NCBI GenBank assembly: GCA_963575745.1
Contig: CAUYUJ010018882.1
Location: 618,833-682,832, forward strand
Length of the DNA stretch: 64,000 nucleotides
Source of the DNA: Prorocentrum cordatum
Lineage: Eukaryota; Sar; Dinophyceae; Prorocentrales; Prorocentraceae
Reading direction: 5' to 3'
The notes below the pieces were generated by a model. That model saw only the letters and a program-made list of their open reading frames with translations. It ran no database searches and was not told the origin of the DNA. Below, piece after piece: positions 1 to 9,410 of the stretch. A program made the position numbers and the translations under genes. Positions within the stretch are counted from its first letter, which is position 1; every line of letters begins with the position of its first letter.

Positions 1-3000
1 TTTTACAGTCTGCGATCTGCAACAGCCACTGCTTGCCTGCCACCAGCTGAAGCGCGACGAGCACCGCCTCTTCCTGTGGGGTGGGTGCGTATACCTTGAG
101 AGATTCTGCGTCCGGGTCGGCGTAGCCACGAACGCACCACCTGCTCTTGGCACGAGGAAGGGCGTCCGTCCCCTCTTGAGGTTTCCATCGGCGAACCATG
201 CGTGACGACAGGATCCGCGAGGGGTCGCGTCGCCGAACGATGGCGGCCTCGGTCGGTGGGAGGACTCGGACGGCCTTCGTCTGCATCATTGCCTGCCATT
301 CGGTGGCGTCTGATGCTCTGAACTGTTCACGCTCCGAGGCACTGAGGTGCTTCCACACAACTTCTTGTCCTCTCTTCGATCCTGAATCCGGCGTGGCGAC
401 GTGAGAGACGAAGGGGCCTCCATCGGCCTCGGACTGCCCCGACCATCGACCAATCTCCTCAAGAAGGGCCGAGTCCTGATGGTCCGCCTCCTCGGGGGAT
501 CCAAGCTCGATCCAGAAAGCCTCCGAGGTGGGCGCGCTCTCCCCCCCATCGCCGGGACGTTCCTCCAGAAATCCCGAGCCGGATCCTTCCGCGAGACTCC
601 CGCGCGCTTCCCACTCCCTGATTCGATCGGGGACGGATGTTCCTCTGTTAGCTTCGACAGGCGTGACCCGAAGGTCTCTCGACAGGAGTTCACGAACTGG
701 CGATCCGGCCCGTCGCGTGCTCGACCGGATCCTGGTGACGGCCCTGGGGGAACGATCTCCGTCCGTTTCTCTTGACTCCGATGGGGGCCCTGCCACGGGA
801 CCGCGGGGGGTAGGGGGCAAGCCTTCGACCCGTGGTTTGGCTTTGGGCGGCTCTTCCAGAACTGGCGGCCCGTGGAGCTTGTCCTCCTTGTCCCTGACTT
901 CCTGAGGGTCCCTGGAAAGACCGAGAGAATCCTGCGCAACTTCGACTGGTTCACTCACCTGCAGGGGAGATGGCGGAACTGACACTTCGAGGGGGCTTAG
1001 ATCCTCGCGAACAGATTCCGCCTCGGGGGGTGGCGGGAGGTCGTCCTCGGGAGGAGATGGGGCCTGGGTCGCCTCTCCGCCGACTCCGCCGGGCTGGGGA
1101 GGACCGCTTGCTTCCGCTGCTTCCGGACCGTCGCGATCCCATGCTTCCTCCGGCGGCCGACCCTCCTTCTCCACATCGAGCGCCCCGACGCGTCGGCCGG
1201 GATTTTTCACCTGCTCCTGGAGGCTCCGGAACTCGGGGGTATCGGCCAGCTCGGCTCCTTGAGCCTCCTCCCGGGTCGCAGCTCGGACTTGCTCTGTGCT
1301 ACACTTCCAAAGCTTCGTCCTCATCGCGACCCACACTGTGGTGCCCCGCTGGTAAACGACGGCCCCGGGACCAACCCAGCGGTCTCGCTGGAGAGAGTGA
1401 GTTTTGGCTCCGACAAGCTTGCGCCAGACGTAGACCCACTGCCCAGGCACGTACACTCGGTCCGCGTGATGCCTGGCCTTGCCGGCTTCGGCCACTCGAG
1501 ACTTCGCATCAGCTGACATGAGGGCCAACCTGGCCTGCTCGCGGATCCTATGTTTCCGAGCGAAGGCCCCGGCGGCAGAGTCACAGCCCTCTACGTCCCC
1601 ATGAGTTAAGTCGTCTACTCCGATGTCATCTACTCCTTCGTCGCTGAGCAGGGCTCGCGGGAGGCGGGGGTTCTCCCCGAAGACGAGTTGGTAGGGTGAG
1701 TACCCGGAGCGATGGAAATAACGATTCTTTGCCGCAACGGTCTCGATGATGAGGAGCTCGACTTCCTGAAGGCTGGTCGGATGCACTGCCTCTGCAGCTT
1801 TAGCCACGGCGGCCTTGACCCATCCTCCGCGCCTCTCTGCGCGGCCGTTCTGCCGCGGACTGGTGGCGTCGCAGATGTGTTGGAACGTGCCAGCGTGCTC
1901 GCATCCCCTCCCAAACGCCCCGAGAAACTCGCTGCCTCCGTCACTGATGAGGACCTCGGGGGGACCGAAGATCCTCAGCCAGCACCTCTCAAAGGCGGCC
2001 CACACGTTTTCCGAACTAAGGGGATCGTGGGGAGTCATCATATGACACTGCTGGAAGCCCGACCCGTGGTCCAGCACATTCAGCACGGCGAGTTTGGTCC
2101 CCAGGACCGTGAGAAAGAAACAGTCAACTGCCACGAGCCGATTGAATCGGTAGGTCCGGGGAACGGCAGCACGCCGTCGCCACGAGGGGCGGACGTGGCT
2201 GTCGCACTGCTCACACTTGAACTCGTGCTTAACGTAATCCAGAACGTCCGCTCGCGCGTGGGCGAGCCCCAACATCTTGACAAACGCCCCCCGGTGGGGG
2301 TGGCCCAAATTGATGTGAGTCTTTGAAACCTCCCCCTGCAACTGCTTGCTGAGCTGGGTCCTCGGTTTCTCGCTCGCCCCGGGCTTGGGCCCCTCGACCT
2401 CGGACTCAGAGTCGCTGTCTCCCCCCGCGGCGGCCAGGCTGAGGATGCTCTCGTGAGCGTGACCCTTTGGAGACCCAGGGACATCGCACTCGAGATATTC
2501 CTCAGCGTGCCCGAGCGCGGAGAGACGAGCGGCCTCGAGGATGCCTTCGCTCATGGAGGAGACTAGCTCCGGGGGATACACTTGCGCGGCTTTGGTCTTC
2601 GCCCCGCCGCACAGATGGTCGCGGACGTGCCCCCCCCTGCACCTGCGCATCAAGGGAAGAAGCAGGGAGGGCTTATTCGTCATGAAACAAGTAGGCTTCT
2701 TGTTGGGCCCCCCCCCTTGGACCGCTAAACCGTACTGACATAGGTCGGCCACTTCCGAAATCACTCCCGGTCGTCTCAACATCTCCCGAACGGACGACAG
2801 CTCCCAGGAACAAGCACCGGCGGGGTGCTCCAGCAAAAAACCCCTGCCCTTCCTCATCTGATACTCGGCTACTCTCACGCAAAAGGCCATGAATCGAACT
2901 CCGACTTCTTCCGACTGCCGCAGTCGCTCGGGAGACATCTTCTTCCAGCTGGGTCGGCGAGCCACGGAGAACGAGAGGCATTCGGGAGACATCACTACTA

Positions 3001-6000
3001 CCTCTGGCTGGTCAGCCTCGAGTATCGACCAGGCAGTGTGCTCCCCAGCTGCTGTAGACAGATCGTATCCCGTGCGAAGGTCCAGGCTGCGTGAGACGGG
3101 AAACCCTCTGGCTTTCAGATCCGCCGCCACTCGAGGAACGGAGAACAGCTCCATCACCAAAGTTCTCCCGGAGCTTGAGAGATATTCCTGAACGAGCCGC
3201 TTGCGGTGACGCTTCTGCTTCCTTGCCGTCCTTCCCCCGGTGACGGTCAGAACGGCATCCCGGACTTCCCTGGGAACGTGGCACGAGAGCTCTGAGGATT
3301 CCAGACGATCGGGAAATGGGGGGCTGGTTCCGAGAGTGAATATCCCCTCCAGAGGGGAGCTCACGGACTCATCGAACACTCCTGCTTCAACGCCTCCCTC
3401 CTCTGGCGTCCCTTCCCGAATCCTTCCAGTCGAGCCGGGCGGAGATACGTGGGAAGTCGCTCCTGTCGATCCGGGTGGAGAGTCGGACCGAGACGATCTG
3501 GACGGAGGGACTGACCAGGTCTCCACGGTCATGGAGTCCCGGGGAACGCCGACGAGCGCCTCTTGTACCTGCCGCGCGCTGAGGTCGGCCGAGAGCGAGT
3601 CGAAGAACGTTCCTGTGACTCCTCGACACCTGATCCTGAGGCATCCCTGGACCCATTTCCCTAGGTTCGAGCTGGATTTCGCCACCAGGTGGCAGGCGAC
3701 CTGAGCCAGGAAGGTCCCCACCTCATCCCTGGAGAGTTCCTGACGCTCCCACTTCCTTTCCTGGGCCACCTGATCGAGGGAGACTCGCTTCCCTCGAGTG
3801 CCGTCCCACCAGACTGGCAACGGCTGGAATGAGCCGTCGCGATGGACCTTGCCAGTACGACGTGCATGCCGGGCTCTTGCCACAGCCGCGGCCCTCCAAA
3901 CAAATTCCCCTCCTTCCCCGGCGTCCGACAGGTGCCCCGTGGGGCAGTACGAACTTCTGGGGTCCTCGGGGCCTTGGCTCCAGAAATCAGGTTCTCCCTC
4001 CCCCGACTCTCCCCCATTTCCCCCTTGGACAGTCCTGCCCCTCACTTGCGGTCCGCCAGCTTCCGCACCGCCTCCGCCATCTTGGCCAGCGCCTCGGCGT
4101 TCGCCTGCATGGCGACTGCCAGCTGGTCGCGGCTCTCGGCCGGCTCGCTCTTGATCTCCGTGCCGTCCGAAGCGAATGAGGCCGACGCCCCCTCCTGCTT
4201 CGCCGCTGGGCGCTGGGCGGAGGACTCCTTCTTCTGACGATAGATCTCGGACTTGATGGGCACTTCGTGTGGCGCTTCCTCGGCCATCGCTCGACGTGCT
4301 GCTCTCCTGGCCTCCTTCTCGGCCTTCCTCTGCAGCTGGGCCTGGCGCTCCTCTAGGGTCAGCTCCGTCCGCTTCACTATGAGGCCGCAGGCTAGGCACT
4401 TGCTCCACTTGACATACTGATTCTCGCTCTCGAAGCGAAGGTCCTTCGGATGGAGACAGCTCAGCTGGTCCGGCTTCTGCTCGACCTGGGCCCTCTGCCT
4501 CTCGTCCAGCAGCTCTGAGGCCTCCTGGGCATTCGCATACGCGGCGAGCTGCACCGTCATGCGCTTCCACGCCCTGATCACGAGGTTCGGGCCCTCGGCG
4601 GACCCGTCCGACTGACCGACCTCCTCCCAGTCCATCCTCGAGCCGTTCTCGAACCTGACTGGTGAACGCGTGGGCTTCTTCGAAGACGCATCCTTCCGGG
4701 CCTGGCTGCTCGATCGCATCTTGGGGGCCTTGATCACCCCCGCCATGGGCTGCGTTGGCTCCGGTTAACTTCTCGGCCCCTGGGTGAGGATCTGTGGGGG
4801 AGATCAAGGTGGCAGGCTTTCCGAGTCCCGTGATTTCGAGCCCAGAGGTCCTGCGTACGTAGAGCTGCCTGTCTTCTGTCCTGACGATCCTGGCTTCAGC
4901 TTCCTTTGCCTGCTGAAATTCCTCTATGTCCTCGTGGCTTTCCTCCTTCGGTCGTCCTCCTGATCCTTCCTCGGTCCCTTTGCGGCCGTCCTCCCCCTGT
5001 CGTTCTCCTGTCTCCTCCTCCAGCTGCTTTCCTGATTCCTTCCTGTGACTTTGGAGCTCCTGACGCTTGCCTGCGATGCGGTCCCCCGGGTTCCCCCCTG
5101 GCTCGGCCCCTGGGATTCCTGGTTCAGTGGCTTCTCGGGTCTCCCTGAGGACTGGACTATGAGGGGGGCTGAGGTCAGGCGAGGAGGGGGCTGACAGAAA
5201 AGACGGACGATCGGCGTCGGGAGACGATGGATCGCCGCACGCACAAAAGTCGTGCGAGGACAGTCCTGGCCAGTCCTGCTGCGCGGCCGATGGGATCTCG
5301 AACTCACGCGGGCTGCTCTCGTCAAGGAGGCCGACGGTCCGGTGCCCGGACTTCAGCCTGGCCATGGCAATGGTCCTGGTCTCCCCCATCGAGCTCACGG
5401 TGAGCTCGTCCCGAGCCAGGTCCACTACTGCCCCGAGGCTCTCCAGCCAGCGCACTGGGAGCAGGAGCGGCACGTCCTCGGCCACCACCCTGAACAGGAT
5501 CAGGCACCGGATGCCGCCCTTCGTCACTGCCACCATCGCCTCGCCGACGACCTTCGACCGGCCTCCGACTCCCTTGGCCGATGCCGGGCCCGCAACGTCC
5601 CGGACGGGGATGTTCCACCCACGCTTCTGGCACAGCATCTTCAGATCCTTCAACTGCTTCTCGCCTACCAGAGCCTGTCCGGCCGCCGCGTCGACCATGC
5701 CCTCCGGCTCGCCCCCCTCGAGGTCGAACGCGAAGGTGGCGTTCGGGAGGCCCGGCCCGAGCACCCTGAAGATCAGCTCCTGGATCCTCGGGCCGCCGAC
5801 GAGGTACGCGCCGTCGTCGAGGTCGTCCGTGGCGCTGGCCGCCACGTAGAGCACGCGGCCTCCCGCATCCTTCTTCGGCTTGGACGCGGGGTTCTGACCG
5901 ATCTCGGGCTTCGACTTCGGCTTGTACGGGTTGGTGCATTCCTTCCGCCAGTGGCCCTTCTGGCCGCAATTGGCGCACCTCGTCCTCTCCTTGAGCCGGC

Positions 6001-7660
6001 TGATGCTCAGCCGCTGCCGTCCGGCTCCCGGGCGGGGAGCTTGGCGGCCTCCGCTCCTCTTGGAATCGAAGAAGCCTCGATCCCTGGCGATCGCTGCCTT
6101 CAGCTCCTTCGACTCGGCCCAGCGACGAGGTCTGCCCTCCTTCTGCCTCTTCTCGTCGAGGACGGCGGCCAGCACCATGCACGCCTGGTCCTCGTCGAAC
6201 TCCTGGGCCGAGATGGCCTCGTAGAACGACATCACGTCCTCGTCGTCCATGATGAGGTCCTCCTCCAGCTCCAGGTACGTCACATCCTGCTCGTCTTCCT
6301 CGCTGTCGCCGTCGACTGCGTACACCTTCTGCTTCTTGGTGGACCCCTTCCTTCTGACGTCCATCTTCATCAACCCTCGCCGGATGGACTCCAGGTCCTC
6401 TTGCCCCTGTGAGATCGACATCAGATTGATCAGGTTCTGATCTGACAGCCCCGCGCCGTTCTTCAGCTGTTGCACCTGGATCTTTTCTGGGAGCTCCAGG
6501 CCGTGTCGACGTGCTGTTCTCACCTGCGCATCTCTCCTCATCACATACTGCGCATGGGTCTCCCCTGCTCGAATCTCCGTGTCCTCCAGCGCGAGGCGAC
6601 AGGCCTCCTTCGCCTCGTCGCCGTCCTGGTCGCCCCGGCACCTCCTCATGAACTGGAAGAGCGTCTCCATGCCGTTGATACCGTCCAGCTCGTCGGCGTA
6701 GTGCAAGAGCCTCTCCTGCAGGTCCGCCGGCAGCCCGTCGATGACCTTGCCCGCCTGTTGCTCCGGCGGCAAGCCCGTCCGACGACTCCACCGCTTCACT
6801 TGCACCAGCCACGTGTCGAGCCTCTCGAAACCCGCCCATGGGGCGGGTCCCTGCGTGTCATTTGGCTTCCATCCGCTGCTGTGGCCGCCTACGCTGCCAT
6901 CCCACGGCCATGGAGCCTGAGGCTGCTGAGCCGCGACGGAGCCCTGGGCGCCGACTGCCGCGGGCGTGGACGCTGCTGCCGCTGGCGCAGCCGCGGCGCC
7001 GGCTCCCGCGACAGCGGGGCGGGGCTCGGCGACTGGTCGGGCCGTCGTGGTCGGCGGGGGTGCTGCCGCTGACGACGATGCCGCGGCCCTTGCCCAGGCG
7101 GCGGCTGATGACGTCCCCGCAGCTGCTGATGCGGCCGATGAGCTGGCTCTTGCTGTCTCCCCGGCTCCTCGGGCGGCTGGCGGCTGCTGCGCTCCACTGG
7201 CTGCTGGGGGCAGGGGTCCGGCGGACACTCGAGTCGGTCGACCTGTCTCGATTGCTGCTCCTGCCGCCGGCTGTGTCTGCTCGTTCATCAGCGCCGTCGG
7301 GAGTGGAGGCTGCTCTGGCACTGGTATCACTGCCCAGTTTCCTCTCCACTCCCAAGTCTGCGATCTCCAATTGTGATAGCCGTTGCCGCTCTGCCACCAC
7401 CAGTCGTTCCAAGCGCTCCCGCCAAAATGGCTGTCGGCACCTTGCGACCATGGATCTCGTCCTGCGCCCTGCCATGGATCATCACCGGCTCTCCCTGGTT
7501 CGCTGGAACCCTCGGCAGGTCTATCCTCGGGCGTGTCTCGCTGCTGTCCTTCTGACGCCCCCGCGCCAGTCTCGTCTGGCGTCTCCTCCTCAGCACCCGG
7601 AGAGTCTGTGGCGATGTCACCCTGCGCCCCCTCCGGCACCCCGCTGCCCCTCGCAACCAT
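1..7660 (-). CDS. copia gag-pol polyprotein, partial at its C-terminus
   Basis: The frame is open from an ATG at 7660 to the window edge, about 2,553 codons. Residues 1-270 are Trp- then Ala/Pro-rich gag. Residues about 280-480 resemble the UBN2-type copia gag. The zinc knuckle CANCGQKGHWRKEC starts at residue 562 (5977). A protease-like segment (about 640-760) has DAAAGQALVG where DTG is expected. Residues 1503-1702 are methyltransferase-like. HINLGHP and CEQC (about 1784-1816) form the HHCC finger. Integrase residues are D1846, D1907 and E1942, a DD35E spacing. RT begins near residue 2459 (WQAMMQTKAVRVL, SRMVRRWK, YAPTPQEEAV). Family knowledge: the polyprotein is cleaved into capsid, protease, integrase and RT/RNase H, and copies itself through an RNA intermediate. 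The start was chosen as the first ATG ahead of the typical gag sequence. Confidence 0.88.
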   Translation of the reverse strand, partial: MVARGSGVPEGAQGDIATDSPGAEEETPDETGAGASEGQQRDTPEDRPAEGSSEPGRAGDDPWQGAGRDPWSQGADSHFGGSAWNDWWWQSGNGYHNWRSQTWEWRGNWAVIPVPEQPPLPTALMNEQTQPAAGAAIETGRPTRVSAGPLPPAASGAQQPPAARGAGETARASSSAASAAAGTSSAAAWARAAASSSAAAPPPTTTARPVAEPRPAVAGAGAAAAPAAAASTPAAVGAQGSVAAQQPQAPWPWDGSVGGHSSGWKPNDTQGPAPWAGFERLDTWLVQVKRWSRRTGLPPEQQAGKVIDGLPADLQERLLHYADELDGINGMETLFQFMRRCRGDQDGDEAKEACRLALEDTEIRAGETHAQYVMRRDAQVRTARRHGLELPEKIQVQQLKNGAGLSDQNLINLMSISQGQEDLESIRRGLMKMDVRRKGSTKKQKVYAVDGDSEEDEQDVTYLELEEDLIMDDEDVMSFYEAISAQEFDEDQACMVLAAVLDEKRQKEGRPRRWAESKELKAAIARDRGFFDSKRSGGRQAPRPGAGRQRLSISRLKERTRCANCGQKGHWRKECTNPYKPKSKPEIGQNPASKPKKDAGGRVLYVAASATDDLDDGAYLVGGPRIQELIFRVLGPGLPNATFAFDLEGGEPEGMVDAAAGQALVGEKQLKDLKMLCQKRGWNIPVRDVAGPASAKGVGGRSKVVGEAMVAVTKGGIRCLILFRVVAEDVPLLLPVRWLESLGAVVDLARDELTVSSMGETRTIAMARLKSGHRTVGLLDESSPREFEIPSAAQQDWPGLSSHDFCACGDPSSPDADRPSFLSAPSSPDLSPPHSPVLRETREATEPGIPGAEPGGNPGDRIAGKRQELQSHRKESGKQLEEETGERQGEDGRKGTEEGSGGRPKEESHEDIEEFQQAKEAEARIVRTEDRQLYVRRTSGLEITGLGKPATLISPTDPHPGAEKLTGANAAHGGGDQGPQDAIEQPGPEGCVFEEAHAFTSQVRERLEDGLGGGRSVGRVRRGPEPRDQGVEAHDGAARRVCECPGGLRAAGREAEGPGRAEAGPAELSPSEGPSLRERESVCQVEQVPSLRPHSEADGADPRGAPGPAAEEGREGGQESSTSSDGRGSATRSAHQVRDLSSEEGVLRPAPSGEAGGGVGLIRFGRHGDQERAGREPRPAGSRHAGERRGAGQDGGGGAEAGGPQVRGRTVQGGNGGESGEGEPDFWSQGPEDPRSSYCPTGHLSDAGEGGEFVWRAAAVARARHARRTGKVHRDGSFQPLPVWWDGTRGKRVSLDQVAQERKWERQELSRDEVGTFLAQVACHLVAKSSSNLGKWVQGCLRIRCRGVTGTFFDSLSADLSARQVQEALVGVPRDSMTVETWSVPPSRSSRSDSPPGSTGATSHVSPPGSTGRIREGTPEEGGVEAGVFDESVSSPLEGIFTLGTSPPFPDRLESSELSCHVPREVRDAVLTVTGGRTARKQKRHRKRLVQEYLSSSGRTLVMELFSVPRVAADLKARGFPVSRSLDLRTGYDLSTAAGEHTAWSILEADQPEVVVMSPECLSFSVARRPSWKKMSPERLRQSEEVGVRFMAFCVRVAEYQMRKGRGFLLEHPAGACSWELSSVREMLRRPGVISEVADLCQYGLAVQGGGPNKKPTCFMTNKPSLLLPLMRRCRGGHVRDHLCGGAKTKAAQVYPPELVSSMSEGILEAARLSALGHAEEYLECDVPGSPKGHAHESILSLAAAGGDSDSESEVEGPKPGASEKPRTQLSKQLQGEVSKTHINLGHPHRGAFVKMLGLAHARADVLDYVKHEFKCEQCDSHVRPSWRRRAAVPRTYRFNRLVAVDCFFLTVLGTKLAVLNVLDHGSGFQQCHMMTPHDPLSSENVWAAFERCWLRIFGPPEVLISDGGSEFLGAFGRGCEHAGTFQHICDATSPRQNGRAERRGGWVKAAVAKAAEAVHPTSLQEVELLIIETVAAKNRYFHRSGYSPYQLVFGENPRLPRALLSDEGVDDIGVDDLTHGDVEGCDSAAGAFARKHRIREQARLALMSADAKSRVAEAGKARHHADRVYVPGQWVYVWRKLVGAKTHSLQRDRWVGPGAVVYQRGTTVWVAMRTKLWKCSTEQVRAATREEAQGAELADTPEFRSLQEQVKNPGRRVGALDVEKEGRPPEEAWDRDGPEAAEASGPPQPGGVGGEATQAPSPPEDDLPPPPEAESVREDLSPLEVSVPPSPLQVSEPVEVAQDSLGLSRDPQEVRDKEDKLHGPPVLEEPPKAKPRVEGLPPTPRGPVAGPPSESRETDGDRSPRAVTRIRSSTRRAGSPVRELLSRDLRVTPVEANRGTSVPDRIREWEARGSLAEGSGSGFLEERPGDGGESAPTSEAFWIELGSPEEADHQDSALLEEIGRWSGQSEADGGPFVSHVATPDSGSKRGQEVVWKHLSASEREQFRASDATEWQAMMQTKAVRVLPPTEAAIVRRRDPSRILSSRMVRRWKPQEGTDALPRAKSRWCVRGYADPDAESLKVYAPTPQEEAVLVALQLVAGKQWLLQIADCK
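1780..2335 (-). other. integrase core domain of the copia polyprotein
   Basis: The translated segment reads THINLGHPHRG and later EFKCEQCDSHV, the zinc-binding HHCC finger. It continues with LVAVDCFFL (first Asp, codon 2125-2123), VLISDGGSEFLGAF (second Asp, 1942-1940) and SPRQNGRAERRGGW (Glu, 1837-1835). The second Asp and the Glu are 35 residues apart. These are the three catalytic carboxylates of a retroviral-type integrase, which joins element DNA to a chromosomal target. All key residues are present, so this copy's integrase looks functional. Confidence 0.93.
2550..3154 (-). other. methyltransferase-like domain inside the copia polyprotein
   Basis: Seen: SRSLDLRTGYDLS, then EVVVMSPECLSFSVARR, GRGFLLEHPAGACSW, GGPNKKPTCFMTN and AQVYPPELV, in that order, between protease and integrase. 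The pattern resembles cytosine-5 DNA methyltransferases: an acidic residue after a beta strand, a P-x-C-x-x-x-S loop like motif IV, an E-(H/N)-P/V strand like motif VI, and a late YPPEL segment. The motif IV cysteine is present but the usual PPC is PEC. Whether it methylates DNA is an inference; it could also be a catalytically altered relative. Confidence 0.6.
4042..4746 (-). CDS. 234-codon out-of-phase ORF nested in the copia pol region
   Basis: An ATG-to-TGA frame of 234 codons lies in a different phase from the gag-pol frame, which stays open through the same bases. The nested product starts MAGVIKAPK, is lysine/arginine- and glutamate-rich, and has a CLHPK...KCLACG pattern near residues 97-121 that looks like a zinc-binding pair. 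It then has a long charged alpha-helical stretch (LEERQAQLQRKAEKEARRA). It looks more protein-like than the gag-pol frame across this stretch, which is Gly/Pro/Arg-rich there. In related dinoflagellate copia polyproteins I recall a Cys-rich segment between protease and the methyltransferase-like domain. So this may be polyprotein displaced by two compensating frameshifts, or a separate overlapping gene. Confidence 0.5.
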   Translation of the reverse strand: MAGVIKAPKMRSSSQARKDASSKKPTRSPVRFENGSRMDWEEVGQSDGSAEGPNLVIRAWKRMTVQLAAYANAQEASELLDERQRAQVEQKPDQLSCLHPKDLRFESENQYVKWSKCLACGLIVKRTELTLEERQAQLQRKAEKEARRAARRAMAEEAPHEVPIKSEIYRQKKESSAQRPAAKQEGASASFASDGTEIKSEPAESRDQLAVAMQANAEALAKMAEAVRKLADRK

Positions 7661-7774
7661 TACGCTCCGGCTACCATTGTGAGCGAACGTGTGGATCGGT
7701 TGGGGTACGAACGGGGACCGGAGGAAGGGACGATGAGCGGGGGTGCCTCCTTTCCCTCCTGTGCTTTTCAGAGA

Positions 7775-7789
7775 CTTGAGCCACATCGG
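7775..7789 (-). other. weak dinoflagellate spliced-leader relic upstream of gag
   Basis: Reading leftwards, the bases are CCGATGTGGCTCAAG, 12 of 15 matches to the 3' portion of DinoSL (CCATTTTGGCTCAAG). That 15-nt portion is what remains when an integrated leader is reused as a trans-splice acceptor. It lies about 115 bp before the gag ATG on the coding strand. It is short and degenerate, so chance cannot be excluded. Confidence 0.3.
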
Positions 7790-7799
7790 CGTCAGTACA

Positions 7800-8523
7800 G
7801 TCATGCTCGCATGCTGTGGGACGCCTCCCTCATGGGGCACAATCTAAAGGGGGCTCGAAGGGTAGGCGAGAATGGGACAGATAAAACAGGGTTCTCTCGC
7901 CTCCTGCTCCCACTGCCGTCGGGACCGAGCGGCATCCCTTGCCCTCTTCCTGCCCCCTCCTTCTCACTCTCCCTCTCACCCTCCTCGTCCCCCTGCTCCC
8001 CCCCTTGCCACTTCGAGAGCGGTTTTTCGGCGGCTGGCTCTGGGCCTGGGCCAACCGATGACGAGCACTTGAACTCAGAGGCCACCAGCCCTCTGCGCAT
8101 GACGAGCTTAAGGCTTAAGCTGCCACCTCTTCCATCAAAACGACAACTGCTTCTCAGCCGAAGAGGTGGTTTAAAGACGTATCCTCTCAACTCTCCTGGA
8201 ACCATCGCGGTGGTGAGCCCTCATTGGGGCTCCACCGGGCGCCTGTTGTATCCCTTCGAGCTCTCTCGGGACCACCACGAAAGCGATCTGCCCAAGATGG
8301 AGGGTCCTCGAGAATTCTCGGTTTGGCCTCCAGGAGCCAGAAGTGTCGTGTCTTGGGTTCCTGGGGCTTTCTTGCTGTGCTCACGGGGTCCTTCGGGGCT
8401 CCTGTCTGGCCGGCCATCGCAGGGCCGTCGTGAGGCCTCAGAACCGCCGAGAATGTCCGGGTCAGTGGAGCACATGCGGTGTTCAACTATTCTGGATTCG
8501 CGTATCCCCAGAGCCCGAAAGGG
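7800..8523. other. intergenic, nothing recognised; pyrimidine-rich stretch
   Basis: I see no recognisable coding or RNA feature. The only notable composition is a C/T-rich run at about 7945-8010. Short frames here have no protein-like pattern. Confidence 0.5.
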
Positions 8524-8531
8524 CGCCAGCC

Positions 8532-8691
8532 TTAGGTCGGGCATGACCCCCTGCAGGGGGATTTTGGACGAAAAATGCAAAATAGTCGAACAATGCTCAA
8601 ACATCGCGAAGAAATGCTCAAAAAATCGTCCCCGGACTAGTTCTTGAGTGTTTTTAAATATTCCTCCTGTAGAGAGGCACGCCCGACTTAA
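8532..8691 (+). mobile_element. MITE family 1, copy 1
   Basis: This 160-bp AT-richer element begins TTAGGTCGGGCATG and ends CACGCCCGACTTAA, which are inverted repeats of each other. The repeat extends through a CCCTGCAGG / CCTGTAGAG block. The flanks CGCCAGCC (8524-8531) and GACCAGCC (8692-8699) match at 6 of 8 bases, a decayed 8-bp target duplication. The interior is shared with the copies near 30.7, 32.9, 45.7 and 46.1 kb. Confidence 0.8.
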
Positions 8692-8699
8692 GACCAGCC

Positions 8700-9060
8700 A
8701 GACCCTCTGCAGATGCGCGGCCGCGCGGGCGAGGCGAGCGGGGCTCGCCTCGGCGTGCTGAAAGAGCGTGCACGGCCCGTCCAGCGCACAGGGCACCCAC
8801 GCGCCGGCCGCCGCCGCTGGCGGGTAGGCGCCTGGGGCCGCCGGCGGCGGCTTGCGGCGATGCCCAGGGTGCGAGGGGGGGGGAGGGGGAAAGTAGAAGT
8901 CAAACAATCCACCCCCATAAGAACCACCCCTACACGCGAAGGCGTTCAGTAAGCGCGCCCAAGGAAGGAATCGAACAAGGCAGGGCTGTTCAGTAAACGC
9001 ACAGGGCCGGCTAGTAAGCGCCAATTGTCCGGTCCGGGTGGTGTTTCCTCCCTTGAGGAA
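8700..9060. other. GC-rich spacer, nothing recognised
   Basis: Very GC-rich DNA with short self-complementary blocks around 8800-8860. No coding, RNA or mobile signal was recognised. Confidence 0.45.
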
Positions 9061-9405
9061 GGGCGGCGGGCGGGGTGGGAGGGAGCGGAGAGGGGAGGGG
9101 AGAGTGGGGGGGGGGGAGGGGGAAGGAGGGGGGCGGGAGGGGGAGGGAGGGGGAGAGAGGAGGGGAAGGAAGGAGGAGAGGAGGAGGAGGAGGAGGAGGA
9201 GGAGGAGGGAGTAGAGAAGACACTCGTTCAGAGAGAGGCCAGAATTGGCGAATCAGAAAGAGAAGGAGGAGGAGGAGGAGGAGGAGGAGGAGGAGGAGGA
9301 GGAGGAGGAGGAGGAGGAGGAGGAGGAGGAGGAGGAAGGGGAGGAGGAGGACCAGGAGGAGGAGGAGGAGGAGGAGGAGGAGGAGGAGGAGGAGGAGGAG
9401 AGGAA
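9061..9405 (+). repeat. purine tract with (GGA)n microsatellite
   Basis: An almost pure G/A strand. It is irregular GGGA/GGAG at 9061-9228, interrupted by about 30 unique bases, then nearly uninterrupted GGA units at 9262-9405. Long frames across it are low-complexity Gly/Glu/Arg or Leu/Pro and are not taken as genes. Confidence 0.9.
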
Positions 9406-9410
9406 AGCCT

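Larger units (their letters stand above)
1..7790 (-). mobile_element. Ty1/copia-type retrotransposon, left part of window (RT end missing)
   Basis: The domain order gag, CCHC zinc knuckle, protease, methyltransferase-like domain, GAG-pre-integrase zinc finger, DDE integrase, then RVT_2-type reverse transcriptase identifies a copia-class element, since integrase precedes RT. The element reads leftwards and leaves the window at position 1 inside the first part of RT, so RNase H and the 3' end are not seen. I see no long terminal repeat upstream of gag. Instead a weak DinoSL-like 15-mer lies at 7775-7789, about 115 bp before the gag start. Codon use is GC-rich and the main frame carries no stop, so this copy is young or still selected. 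Confidence 0.9.

Noticed and set aside
5322-6839. 505-codon minus-strand frame
   Set aside because: It is out of phase with the zinc-knuckle gag frame, is Arg/Gly-rich, and has no domain; it is a shadow of the copia gag.
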